Under the pieces are notes generated by a model. That model was not told the DNA's origin, searched no databases, and saw only the letters and a list, made by a program, of their open reading frames with translations. A program made the position numbers and the translations under genes. This document shows positions 42,170-51,053 of a stretch of 64,000 nt of DNA, piece by piece (position 1 is the stretch's first letter; each line of letters opens with the position of its first letter). This DNA comes from DAOTTX01 sp034437515 (GTDB lineage Bacteria > Chloroflexota > Anaerolineae > Aggregatilineales > Phototrophicaceae): the NCBI GenBank assembly GCA_034437515.1, contig DAOTTX010000407.1, positions 1-64,000 of the forward strand, given 5' to 3'.

Positions 42170-42239
42170 TTACCCCTCCTGTGATCTGATAATTTTACGT
42201 GGTGACGATCAACACACCGCAACGTTAACTTCTGGTAAT

Positions 42240-42255
42240 ATAATAGATATATTAT
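42240..42255. promoter_or_regulatory. AT-rich inverted repeat in divergent promoter region
   Basis: ATAATA and TATTAT are separated by GATA. The repeat lies some 20 bases before the TPR gene and overlaps a possible -10 element (TAATATAAT). It could be a promoter or operator shared by the divergent genes. Confidence 0.3.
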
Positions 42256-42273
42256 CGTATGTTGAGGTTCATA

Positions 42274-43224
42274 ATGATGAGCGACGATATTGCAATTACA
42301 CCAGACTTTCGCCAGCAGGCCAATGCTATCTCTCATGCGTGGAGCCAGGGCGAAAGCTCTTACAAAGATACCCTCGAACAACTCGATGTGCTGCTCGAAG
42401 AAGCCAAGGCACGAGCGCATCGGGCAGATCAGGCATTTTTGCAGACCACGCTTGGTTATGTGCATGGGTACCGGGGCAACCTGCCCGCCAGCATCGAACA
42501 TTACAGCCAGGCGCGCCGACTTTACGAGCAGATTGGCGATGCCGCCCAGGTCGCCATATCCGAACTCAACCAGGCGATTAACCACCAGTTGAAGGGCGAT
42601 TTTGCCGAGGCACTACGCCTGTTCCGGGCGGTGCAGGCCCAAACCATTACGGAAGACATGCCCAACTTACGCGCGATGGCAGCCACGAACGAAGGCTTGT
42701 TGTACATCGCACAGGGACGTTACCCCAGCGCCCGCCGCGCCCTGGAAAAAGCACAGGCCCTGGTTGATAGCCACGAGGGTGAGTTTAACAACAACTGGGC
42801 AACGATCTACTGTGAACTGTATTACGGTCATGTGCGCCTGTTGATCGAAGATGGTAAGGCCGAAGATGCCTGGTCGCTGGCGATGCGCTCCCGACAAATT
42901 GCCCAGGAACACGGCGGCCCACTCCACCTGGGATATGCAGAACGCAGCCTCGCGCTGGTGATCGACGCGCTGGGTAAGTCGTTGGAACCGGCCTACTCAG
43001 ATTATCCTGACCAGCACTTCAAAGCGTCTATCCAGGCCTTCCGAGCCATCCGCGCTGATGCCGAGGTCGCCCGCACGACATACATGCAGGCGATCAGTTT
43101 AGGCAAGCGCGGGCAGCGCGCCACCGCCGCCCGTAAGCTCCAGCAGGTGTTGGTGATGTTCACCCGGCTGGGCATGGTCGATGACGCGGCACGCGCCGCC
43201 GAGGCTCAGATCTCGCTGTTGTAG
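42274..43224 (+). CDS. TPR-repeat protein
   Basis: This 316-residue, all-helical soluble protein has several clear TPR-like units: FLQTTLGYVHGYRGNLPASIEHYSQARRLYEQIGD, QVAISELNQAINHQLKGDFAEALRLFRAVQ, and AATNEGLLYIAQGRYPSARRALEKAQALV. It resembles the helical sensor part of MalT/NB-ARC-type regulators, but no ATPase or DNA-binding domain is attached. TTGAGG lies upstream; ATG codons at 42274 and 42277 are both possible. It is a single-gene unit ending three bases from the convergent OsmC gene. Role unknown, probably protein-protein contacts. Confidence 0.82.
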   Translation: MMSDDIAITPDFRQQANAISHAWSQGESSYKDTLEQLDVLLEEAKARAHRADQAFLQTTLGYVHGYRGNLPASIEHYSQARRLYEQIGDAAQVAISELNQAINHQLKGDFAEALRLFRAVQAQTITEDMPNLRAMAATNEGLLYIAQGRYPSARRALEKAQALVDSHEGEFNNNWATIYCELYYGHVRLLIEDGKAEDAWSLAMRSRQIAQEHGGPLHLGYAERSLALVIDALGKSLEPAYSDYPDQHFKASIQAFRAIRADAEVARTTYMQAISLGKRGQRATAARKLQQVLVMFTRLGMVDDAARAAEAQISLL

Positions 43225-43227
43225 GCG

Positions 43228-43656
43228 TTAGCTCTTCAGTGTCGCCTCAAGTGAGATCTCGGTGCCAGCCAGCGCACGACTCACCGGGCAGCCGGATTTT
43301 GCCGCTTCGGCCTGTTCCATGAACTTCTCCTGGCTGATGTCGGGGACTTTGGCTTCACAGTGCAGTTCGATCCGGCTGATGTCAAAGCCGTTTTCGCCTT
43401 TCGTCAGGTGAACCTTCGCGGTTGTCTGGACGCTTTCCGGGTTGAAACCGGCACGGCCTAGGCCGGCGCTCAACGCCATGCTGAAGCAGCCCGCGTGGGC
43501 GGCACCGATGAGTTCTTCGGGGTTGGTGCCGGTGCCTTCTTCAAAACGAGAGGCGAAAGAGTACTGCCCCTCAAATGCACCACTGCCCAACTTGATTTGA
43601 CCACTGCCTTCTTTAACGCTGCCATCCCATTTTGCTTCTGCGGTACGTAATGCCAT
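43228..43656 (-). CDS. osmC: OsmC family peroxiredoxin
   Basis: This 142-residue protein destroys organic hydroperoxides using two conserved cysteines, found here at Cys57 (AAHAGCFSMALS) and Cys123 (AKSGCPVSRAL). The N-terminal AEAKWDGSVKEGSGQIKLGSG strand pair and the TNPEELIGAAHAGC motif are typical of the OsmC branch rather than Ohr. AAGGAG lies upstream of the ATG. It is a single-gene unit. Regulation by osmotic or oxidative stress is known for the family, but no operator is evident here. Confidence 0.92.
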   Translation of the reverse strand: MALRTAEAKWDGSVKEGSGQIKLGSGAFEGQYSFASRFEEGTGTNPEELIGAAHAGCFSMALSAGLGRAGFNPESVQTTAKVHLTKGENGFDISRIELHCEAKVPDISQEKFMEQAEAAKSGCPVSRALAGTEISLEATLKS

Positions 43657-43796
43657 TTGCTTGAGACTCCTTAAGATTAATTTTCATCATCGAATATAAC
43701 AGAGGATGTATGGATGGGTGATAATTTCTATGGGAATGCTCAACTCGCTTTCCTATTATTCAACGAAGTGCTACCATAATGCAGTTCTGAACGCGC

Positions 43797-46700
43797 ATGA
43801 GTCGAGATAGTATGACGCTGCTGCTCAAACTTGCTGAATTGTTCGACGTCCGCCCCGGTGAACGTCATATGGTCGGCACACTGATGATGATTGCTTTTTG
43901 CATGGGCCTCACCTTTGTTTTCATCAACGTACCGGCGATGGGCATGTTCATTGAGGCGTTTGGTTCCGAAGGTCTGCCACTGCTTTACATCGCTTTTGCG
44001 ATCATCTCAACATTTATCGCTTTCATGTACATTCAAATCAGTAGTCGTGTGCCCTTCACGACGCTGTTGGTGCTCAACGTCAGTTTTATCTTCGTCGGGA
44101 CGGTCGCACTGCGGGTATTGCTGGGTGTGACCGACGCGATCTGGCCTTTGTTCTTGCTGCCGATCTGGTTTGAGGTGGTGACGACCGTCATATGGATCGG
44201 TTTTGGCACCCTGTTGAATCGTCTGTTTGATGTGCGGCAGGGCAAACGTCTGATGGGTGTGATACGGATGATGGTGCCGGGGGCGAACATCTTCGGTGGC
44301 TTGTTCATCTCAGTGATCGCGCAATACGTTGATCCGAGAGACATCTTCGCCTTTAGCATCATAAGCATCGGCCTGCTGATCGCGCTGTTGGTACTGGTAC
44401 TGCTGCGCACCTATGGGCATCGCCTTAATGCTACCCAGGACGACGACAAAGACGGAGAACAACCGAGCATCACCGCCCGGCAGATCACACAGAACAGCTT
44501 CCGGCGGCGTTATGTGTTCTACATCTTCGCGCTGATCTGCATCTGGTGGGTGGGCTTTTACTTTATAGATAACATTTTCTACGATCTCGCCGAGGAGGAA
44601 TTCCCGACCGATCAAGAACTGACGGCTTTCCTCGGTGTGTTCTTCGGCACGGTGCAGGGGACGCTGCTGCTGTTCGGTAACTTTTTCGCCAGCCGTGTGA
44701 TCGGACGCATCGGGATGCGAACGGCGGCGCTGCTGATGCCCGTGCTAGTGACTCTGTGCATCGGTCTGCTCATCACAGCGGAGGTGCTGGGCGCGGCGTT
44801 GACGCTGATCTTCGTGTTCGGCGCGGCGGCGAAGCTGGCGAACGGGGCGCTGGGCTTCAGCGTGGATGCTATTTCGCGCTTGCTGCTCTACCAACCCCTG
44901 CCCCCGGAAGAACGCTCGCGCACGCAGGCCATCGGACAGGGCATCGTGGAACCGCTCTCGATTGGCGTGGTCGGGTTTATGTTGCTGATACTCACACGCG
45001 GTTATGGGCTGGGTGCAACATCGCTGGCGCTGATCTTTATCGGTGTCGCCGTCGTGTGGATTGGCACGGTGATTGTGACCTTTCTCGCCTATCCTCGCGC
45101 ATTACGACAGGCCATCGTCCGGCGTCGGTTGGGTGATGGCAGCTTCGAGGTCATCGACGCGCAGAGTGTGCGCCTGCTGCGTGAAGAACTGAACGACGAG
45201 TATCCCGAAGCCGTGATCTACGCGATGACGCTGCTCGAAACCGTCGATCCCGATTATTTGAAGTCCGCGCTGCCGGGTTTGTTGACCCATGCGGAACCGG
45301 CGGTACAGCAACAGGCACTGACCACCGTCGAACGCCTGCACGCGGTCGAAACACAGGATGCGGTTAAGGCGTTAATCACCGCTCCGGTCGCACCGGAAGT
45401 CACCCGTGCCGCCCTTTCGACGCTGATCGCCCTCGGTGGTGAGAACATCGGCGCGGCGGCGGCGGTCTATCTGGAACACCCCAATGTGAACGTGCAGCAG
45501 GGCGCGGTGGTCGGTTTGTTGCGACATGGTGGCGCGGACGGTCGTGACCGCGCCCTGCAAAAGCTGGCACAATTCGCGCTGGACGAAGGCATCACCACCC
45601 GTTTGATCGTCCCGCGTGTCGCCAGCACGGTCGGCTCCCCCGAACTGTACGAGGTGCTGTATCCGCTGCTCTACGATGATGACCTCGACGTGCGTCGGGC
45701 GGCAGTCCTTGCGGCGGGGCACATCAAACATCCCGATCTCTGGTTGGATGTTCTGCAACTGCTGACCCTGCCTGTACTGCGCAACGAGGCGACGCAGGCG
45801 CTGGTCACCGGCGGGGAGGACGCCTTGCCGGAAATCATGATGGCGTTCGAGTCGTCTGATGACAATGCGCGTGATTTGCGGCGGCGGTTAGTACGGGTGA
45901 TGGGACGCATCGGCGGCCCCCTGGTGATCGACTTCCTCAAACCGCGCATCGACTACACCGACGAGGAAATCCGTACCGCCATCCTCAACGCGCTCACCCA
46001 GGGCGGCTACGAGGCCGACGACCCCGCCGAACGTGACCGCATCGAAGCGCAGATCGAGCGTGAGGCGCGACAGATGGCCTCACTACTGACCATTTACGGC
46101 ACGATCGACACGGAAATGGCGCTGTGGCTGGTCGCCGATGCGTTGATGAACGACCTCAACCAGACCCGCGACCGCGTCTTTGATCTGCTGGCCTTCCTCT
46201 ATGGGCATGAGATCATGCGGCAGGCACGCGAGGCGCTGATACACGGCAACACGGAGCAACGCGCCTACGCCGTCGAAGTGGTCGATGACGCCATCCCACG
46301 CGCGATGCGCGGCTACTTGCTACCGCTGCTGGACGACACCCCGCTGGCGTATCGCCTGCGCCAGCTTGTCACCCTCTTCGGCCTGCCGGAACGATCCCTG
46401 CACGAGCATCTACGTGGCTTGATCCGCCGGGATGCCGATGACCAGAACCCCTGGATGACGCTCTACGCGCTCTACGCGGCCAGCCAACTCGACGACCCCG
46501 CGCCGGTCATCGACGTGGTGCGAGAGTACACCAGTGCCGACGACCCGCTCATCCGTGAGGCTGCGACCTGGGCGCTGGCGCAGATCAACGACACGACAAC
46601 TGAAGGAGATGCCCCTATGTACGCCACGATTGAGAAGATCGTCATCCTCAAGACTATCGCCATGTTCGAGGAAACGCCCAATGACGTGCTGGTCGATCTC

Positions 46701-47069
46701 GCCGGGTTGATGGACGTGGTCGAGGTGCCGGAAGGCATCACCATATTCGAGAAGGGCGACGTGGGGCGCAGCATGTACGTGATCGTCAACGGGCATGTGC
46801 GCGTCCATGACGGCGCGGTCACGCTCAACACCCTGGGCAACCGCGACGTGTTCGGCGAGCTGGCCCTGCTGGATACCGAACCCCGCGCCGCCACCATCAC
46901 CACACTGGAGGACACCGTGCTGTTCCGGCTGGATCAAGAACCGTTCTACGAACTCATCGCGGATCGCGGCGAGGTGGCACGGGGCATCATGCGCGTGCTG
47001 GCCCGCACCATCCGCCAATCCGCGCAGAGCCTGTCGTCGCTGGGGGCGGGCGGGCGCGGTGAGGTCTAA
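43797..47069 (+). CDS. Transporter-like membrane protein fused to HEAT repeats and a cyclic-nucleotide-binding domain
   Basis: This 1090-residue protein has three parts. Residues 20-435 or so hold about 12 helices in an MFS-like arrangement, recalling ATP/ADP-exchanger (Npt/Tlc) relatives. Residues 455-900 hold helical HEAT-type repeats (ALPGLLTHAEPAVQQQALTTVERL and similar). The last 130 residues form a cNMP-binding domain with EGITIFEKGDVGRSMYVIVNGHVRV and the phosphate-binding cassette FGELALLDTEPRAAT. The cytosolic module likely gates or reports on the membrane part when a cyclic nucleotide binds; that is inference. A second ATG at 43812 could be the true start, as neither has a clear Shine-Dalgarno site. 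No adjacent cyclase is seen. Confidence 0.85.
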   Translation: MSRDSMTLLLKLAELFDVRPGERHMVGTLMMIAFCMGLTFVFINVPAMGMFIEAFGSEGLPLLYIAFAIISTFIAFMYIQISSRVPFTTLLVLNVSFIFVGTVALRVLLGVTDAIWPLFLLPIWFEVVTTVIWIGFGTLLNRLFDVRQGKRLMGVIRMMVPGANIFGGLFISVIAQYVDPRDIFAFSIISIGLLIALLVLVLLRTYGHRLNATQDDDKDGEQPSITARQITQNSFRRRYVFYIFALICIWWVGFYFIDNIFYDLAEEEFPTDQELTAFLGVFFGTVQGTLLLFGNFFASRVIGRIGMRTAALLMPVLVTLCIGLLITAEVLGAALTLIFVFGAAAKLANGALGFSVDAISRLLLYQPLPPEERSRTQAIGQGIVEPLSIGVVGFMLLILTRGYGLGATSLALIFIGVAVVWIGTVIVTFLAYPRALRQAIVRRRLGDGSFEVIDAQSVRLLREELNDEYPEAVIYAMTLLETVDPDYLKSALPGLLTHAEPAVQQQALTTVERLHAVETQDAVKALITAPVAPEVTRAALSTLIALGGENIGAAAAVYLEHPNVNVQQGAVVGLLRHGGADGRDRALQKLAQFALDEGITTRLIVPRVASTVGSPELYEVLYPLLYDDDLDVRRAAVLAAGHIKHPDLWLDVLQLLTLPVLRNEATQALVTGGEDALPEIMMAFESSDDNARDLRRRLVRVMGRIGGPLVIDFLKPRIDYTDEEIRTAILNALTQGGYEADDPAERDRIEAQIEREARQMASLLTIYGTIDTEMALWLVADALMNDLNQTRDRVFDLLAFLYGHEIMRQAREALIHGNTEQRAYAVEVVDDAIPRAMRGYLLPLLDDTPLAYRLRQLVTLFGLPERSLHEHLRGLIRRDADDQNPWMTLYALYAASQLDDPAPVIDVVREYTSADDPLIREAATWALAQINDTTTEGDAPMYATIEKIVILKTIAMFEETPNDVLVDLAGLMDVVEVPEGITIFEKGDVGRSMYVIVNGHVRVHDGAVTLNTLGNRDVFGELALLDTEPRAATITTLEDTVLFRLDQEPFYELIADRGEVARGIMRVLARTIRQSAQSLSSLGAGGRGEV

Positions 47070-47132
47070 AAGCGTGCCGACAACGTTTGAACTGTGATAG
47101 ACTGAACAAAATTAACACAAAAGGAAAACGTG

Positions 47133-48134
47133 ATGCGCATAACCAGTCTATTGCTCTTACTGATCGTACTCAGTCTGTCGTTCCAGCAGGAGGCGACGGC
47201 CTAGTCCGACTACAGCCATCTGCCCATGCAAGTACAGCAGGTCGTCACCAAGCAAGCCTATCTGAAGGCGAGCAACCCCGATGCGGATGACTTCTTCGGC
47301 AGGAGCGTGGCGATTGACGGCGACACGCTGGTCGTCGGCGCACCTGAGGAAGACGGGGACGGCAGTTCGCCCGCCGACGACAGCCTGCTAGACGCGGGTG
47401 CGGCCTATGTCTTCGAGGATGTACTATCTGGTTCGAGCAATCTGCCCATCCGTACTTATCCCGCCGATGGTCAAACCCTAACCGCTGCCAACTCTGGTGA
47501 TTGGCGACCGTTCCAGTTTCAGCATCTCGACGGCGCGGAGTGGTACGGCGTCTGGGTCGGCAACGGCACGACGACCGGCATTTACCAGTGGTTCCCGGCG
47601 ACGGCGAGCAGCGCAGGCATCACCAGCGAGACACCGATCTGCAATACATCCACGATGGTCTGCACGCTGCCGGTCGATGTATGGCTCGCCGATGATGATT
47701 ACGAATGGTGGATGACCTACTGGGGGCCGAACTTCCCGGCGTGGAACAGCTATTGGAACGGCACCACCTTCAGCGTTGATTTCGACGCGCCAGCGGCTGG
47801 CGCGTTGACCGGCGTCACGCCGTCCGGGACGGTGAACACCACGCCGACTGAAGTCACGTGGGATCGTGACCCGAACGTGCTGTGGATGCAGATCTGGCTC
47901 GGTCAGGTCGTGGGGCCGGATGGTGATCCATACACCGCCTTCTACGATTGGGAAGATGCGACCGAGATCTGCGATGCGACCACTTGCACGCTTACACTCG
48001 AGAATACGTTGTTGCCAATCCCTGACGGTGATTACGAGATGTGGATGCAACAGTGGGGGCCGGACGGCTACCTGGGATGGACGGACGTCAACGGCATCGT
48101 TCCGGCAACGACGTTCACGGTGGATAGCAATTAG
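47133..48134 (+). pseudogene. Exported FG-GAP/Trp-rich-module protein gene with in-frame TAG after the signal peptide
   Basis: AAGGAAAACGTG precedes an ATG at 47133 that encodes a clean signal peptide (MRITSLLLLLIVLSLSFQQEATA). The next codon is TAG (47202-47204). The same frame then runs on for over 300 codons. It holds one FG-GAP/integrin-like repeat (DDFFGRSVAIDGDTLVVGAP, then GAAYVFE) and two Trp-rich modules with AEWYGVWVGN, a Cys pair, YEWWMTYWGP, and VLWMQIWLGQ to YEMWMQQWGPDG. FG-GAP proteins normally have several repeats, so some may be lost. Either the stop makes this a recent pseudogene, or it is an assembly error or is read through. A restart at 47226 would lack a signal peptide. 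Confidence 0.75.
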
Positions 48135-48408
48135 CTGTTAAACCGACAAGATTGGGGTGCCTGTCGCGTGGAATCCAGCTCATGGATCACGACACCGCAC
48201 CCCTCACCGGTCGAAGGGTGCATCTCAGCGAGGGTGAGACGAGCACATCGCCTGAGCGCGGATTTTTGCGTAAATCTCCGTTAGATGAGCGGGAACACAG
48301 AAATTTAGAATTTCAAATGGATTGTTGCACGATCTCAACCGTACAAAGCCCCTAGATAATTTATAATACATAAAGAAATCCACCATAAATCAATTATCGG
48401 AGTGCAGC

Positions 48409-49782
48409 ATGAAGCGTTCTCTCATTCTCTGTATCATCATCGTCTTATTGGGTACCCAGCAGGTGTTTGCAGAGGAACCCATCTCCGCGGCACCGGCGGC
48501 GACCGCTAGCGCGGCTGGCCCCATCGCCGACGAACTCGAAGTCATCCGGCTGGTCAACGAATTGCGGCGTGACCTCGGCCTGGGGTGTCTCACCGTCAAC
48601 CCGGAACTGACCCTCGCCGCGCAGCGTCACAGCCAGGACATGATCAACCGTGATTATTTCAGCCACACCGCGCCTGACCCCGCACCGCACGGCTCCAGCT
48701 TTGGGGCGCGTGCCCGTAGCGCCGGATATACCGGCAACCCACGCGGGGAGAACATCGCCGCCGGGTACGGCTCACCGGCGAGTGTGTTTTCCGGTTGGGA
48801 GAACAGCACGGGGCACTACAACAACATGACCGCCTCCGGCAGTAATGAGATCGGCGTCGGTTATGCGTCCGGTAGTGCCAGCTACGGCACCCGTTGGACG
48901 ATGGTGCTGGGTCGCAATGACGGCGGCGGTGTGCCCTGCGTGATAAACGTCACGTCGCCCTCGAATAACGGCTCGGTCAATGGGGCGACCTTTGACATCA
49001 CCTGGGCACGCGACACGCACGCCGAATGGTATCACCTGTATCTGCTGCGTGGCACACGCAACGTGCTCGACAAATGGGTCGAGGGGGCGGCGGTCTGCGG
49101 GTCGAACACCTGTCGCTACACCTTTGGCGCGACCGCCAACGGGACTTATACCCTGTGGGCGGCGGCCTGGGGGTCGGGCGGCATGGGTGCTTACGACGAC
49201 ACCAGCTTCACTGTCAGCGCCAACACACCGGATATTCAAAATCTCAGTGTCAGCGTGCAGGCACAGGGCAACCGCCTGAGCTGGCAGCACGACACCGACG
49301 CGAGCTGGTACAACGTCGTCGTCAAGAACGACACCCGTACCGTACACGACGAATGGCACGACGCGACGACCATATGCGCGTCTAACTGTGAGGTCAATGT
49401 GCTGCTGGTGAACGGTGATTACACCTGGGAGTTGCAAGCCTGGGGACCTGGGGGCTTCGGGCAGACGCGCACCCGCAATTTCAGCATCAGTTTCGCGCCC
49501 GCCGGGAACGTCGAAGGACGCACACCGACCGGCAGCAGCGGCGGTCAGGTCGCGCTCGGCTGGTCAGCAGCCAGTGACGGCGCGTGGTATCACGTTTATC
49601 TGATGGGGCCGAACGGCTTCTTACTCAACCGGTGGTACGAGGGACTATCGGTGTGCAGCAGCGGCAACTGCACCATCGAAACACAGACGCTCCCCGCCGG
49701 GAACTATAGCTGGTGGTCGGCGGCGTGGGGGCCGGGCGGCATGGGCAACTACACCGAGACGACCTTCACCGTCAACCCATAA
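48409..49782 (+). CDS. Exported CAP-domain protein with three Trp-rich modules
   Basis: This 457-residue protein has a signal peptide (MKRSLILCIIIVLLGTQQVFA) and an Ala-rich spacer. A CAP (SCP/PR-1) domain follows at about 40-175, with LVNELRRDLGLGCL, HSQDMINRDYFSHTAP, GENIAAGY, GHYNNM and EIGVGY. Then come three modules of roughly 85-90 residues (about 180-275, 280-370, 375-457), each with a WY start, a Cys pair and a WGxGGxG-like end. The CAP domain is closely similar to that at the C-terminus of the protein at 60762. Bacterial CAP proteins act outside the cell; activity here is unknown. A terminator follows at 49791. Confidence 0.9.
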   Translation: MKRSLILCIIIVLLGTQQVFAEEPISAAPAATASAAGPIADELEVIRLVNELRRDLGLGCLTVNPELTLAAQRHSQDMINRDYFSHTAPDPAPHGSSFGARARSAGYTGNPRGENIAAGYGSPASVFSGWENSTGHYNNMTASGSNEIGVGYASGSASYGTRWTMVLGRNDGGGVPCVINVTSPSNNGSVNGATFDITWARDTHAEWYHLYLLRGTRNVLDKWVEGAAVCGSNTCRYTFGATANGTYTLWAAAWGSGGMGAYDDTSFTVSANTPDIQNLSVSVQAQGNRLSWQHDTDASWYNVVVKNDTRTVHDEWHDATTICASNCEVNVLLVNGDYTWELQAWGPGGFGQTRTRNFSISFAPAGNVEGRTPTGSSGGQVALGWSAASDGAWYHVYLMGPNGFLLNRWYEGLSVCSSGNCTIETQTLPAGNYSWWSAAWGPGGMGNYTETTFTVNP

Positions 49783-49790
49783 CAGTGATG

Positions 49791-49832
49791 ATCGCGCCGC
49801 CGGTGTCTACTTGCCAGCGGCGCGATTTTTTA
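49791..49832 (+). terminator. Rho-independent terminator of the CAP/Trp-module gene
   Basis: ATCGCGCCGC and GCGGCGCGAT form a ten-base stem around a 16-base loop, followed by TTTTTTATT. It starts eight bases after the stop codon and touches the 3' end of the convergent minus-strand gene. Confidence 0.8.
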
Positions 49833-50201
49833 TTCCAGCAGCCACACAATCGCGTCGTCTTGAGAACGAAAAACTTTCATCACATCGTGCGGGACAATAT
49901 AGCTGCGCACGATCCGTATCCAGACCTCGTTGTTCCATACACCGGTCACGTAAGCAGATTTTTCGTCGTCCGGGTGTGGGAACTCGTTATAGAGTTCTGA
50001 TTGAATTTTGAGGAAATAACGGGTCGGTGGCGGCGAATGCTGGAAGTCGTAAAGTACGCGTAGTTTTTCCGGCACGTTAGCGGCACTGGCCTTGATAATT
50101 GCCGCAAAATGGTCAGCGGCACTCTTATCCATCGTGTAGAATTCAAATACGATAATACCGTCGTCACGGGTGTAGAAGTTGATGTCTTTTTGTTTGGACA
50201 T
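49830..50201 (-). CDS. STAS-like small protein
   Basis: This is a 123-residue soluble protein. The strand/helix pattern (DINFYTRDDGIIVFEFYTMDKSAADHFAAII, then KLRVLYDFQHSPPP, then KSAYVTGVWNNEVWIRIVRSYI and DVMKVFRSQDDAIVWLLE) resembles SpoIIAA/STAS-type folds, with the typical C-terminal VFRSxDEAIxWL helix. No phosphorylation-site Ser is obvious. GGAAG precedes the ATG. It is a single gene. It shares layout, but little sequence, with the protein at 18818. Function unknown. Confidence 0.65.
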   Translation of the reverse strand: MSKQKDINFYTRDDGIIVFEFYTMDKSAADHFAAIIKASAANVPEKLRVLYDFQHSPPPTRYFLKIQSELYNEFPHPDDEKSAYVTGVWNNEVWIRIVRSYIVPHDVMKVFRSQDDAIVWLLE

Positions 50202-50300
50202 GGGTATCGACTTCCGGGTACAATTTCTCCCTATTGTAGGCTACATTCCGCAAAATTACCATGAGGGCGAGGTTTCGCTTTCCTAACTTTTAGGGGTTCA

Positions 50301-51048
50301 ATGGCTGAGTATACCCTTCATACGCTAGCGCAGGCACCGGCGATGATAGCCGGATTCGACCGACTCGCCCAACAGTGGGTGCCGTTCATGAATCACGACA
50401 CAGTCGCAGGGAAACTGTTTGGTTACCTCTACGAAAGGTTCGCCGAATATCAACTCGGCCTGCTGGATAGAGACGGCACGGTCATCGCGCGGATGCTCGC
50501 CGCGCCGATTCGTTGGGACGGGCACGACGAAAGTTTGCCTGACCAGGGGTGGGATTGGGCGCTGACCAACGCCGTCGAAACGTACAGGGCGGGTTTAACA
50601 CCTAACGCGGTCAGCGCCATCGAGATCAACGTCACGTCTGAGTTGCGTGGGCAGGGGTTGAGCCGGGTCGGCCTGGGACACATGAAAGCCAACGCGCGCC
50701 GGCTGGGGGTTGAGCGGCTGGTCGTCCCCGGTGCGGTCTAACATGAAAAGCCACTATCCCCTCACGCCGATGGAAAATTATATCCGCTGGCAGCACGACG
50801 ACAGCGGCGCACCGTTTGACCCCTGGCTGCGCGTTCACTGGCGTGACGGGGCGCGGATTGCGAAGGTCACGCCGCAGTCGATGGTAGTTCCCGGCACGGT
50901 CGCCGAGTGGGAAGCGTGGACAGCGATGCGCTTCCCTGAAAGTGGCACCTACGTCGTCCCCGGTGCGCTGGTGCCGGTCGAGATCGACTGTGAAAACGAC
51001 CGGGGCACCTACACCGAACCCAACGTGTGGATGGTGCATACGATTTAA
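50301..51048 (+). pseudogene. GNAT-family acetyltransferase gene with a +1 frameshift
   Basis: Codons from the ATG at 50301 read through the acetyl-CoA motif region (SAIEINVTSELRGQGLSRVGLGHMKANARRLGVERLVVP) and then hit TAA. The second frame continues the same protein with VRSNMKSHYPLTPMENYIRW, FDPWLRVHWRDGARI and YVVPGALVPVEID, to a stop at 51048. From memory, intact relatives read ...PVRPxxKxxYPLTPMERYIxW with no break here. Removing one C from the CCCC at 50726-50729 restores one frame of about 248 residues. The cause may be a real mutation or an assembly error. Substrate unknown. Confidence 0.8.
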
Positions 51049-51053
51049 GGGGC

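Noticed and set aside
48152..48355. Short plus-strand open frame between the FG-GAP and CAP genes
   Set aside because: No ribosome site, no family pattern; the gap also contains a GCACCC/GGGTGC stem and AT-rich promoter-like sequence.
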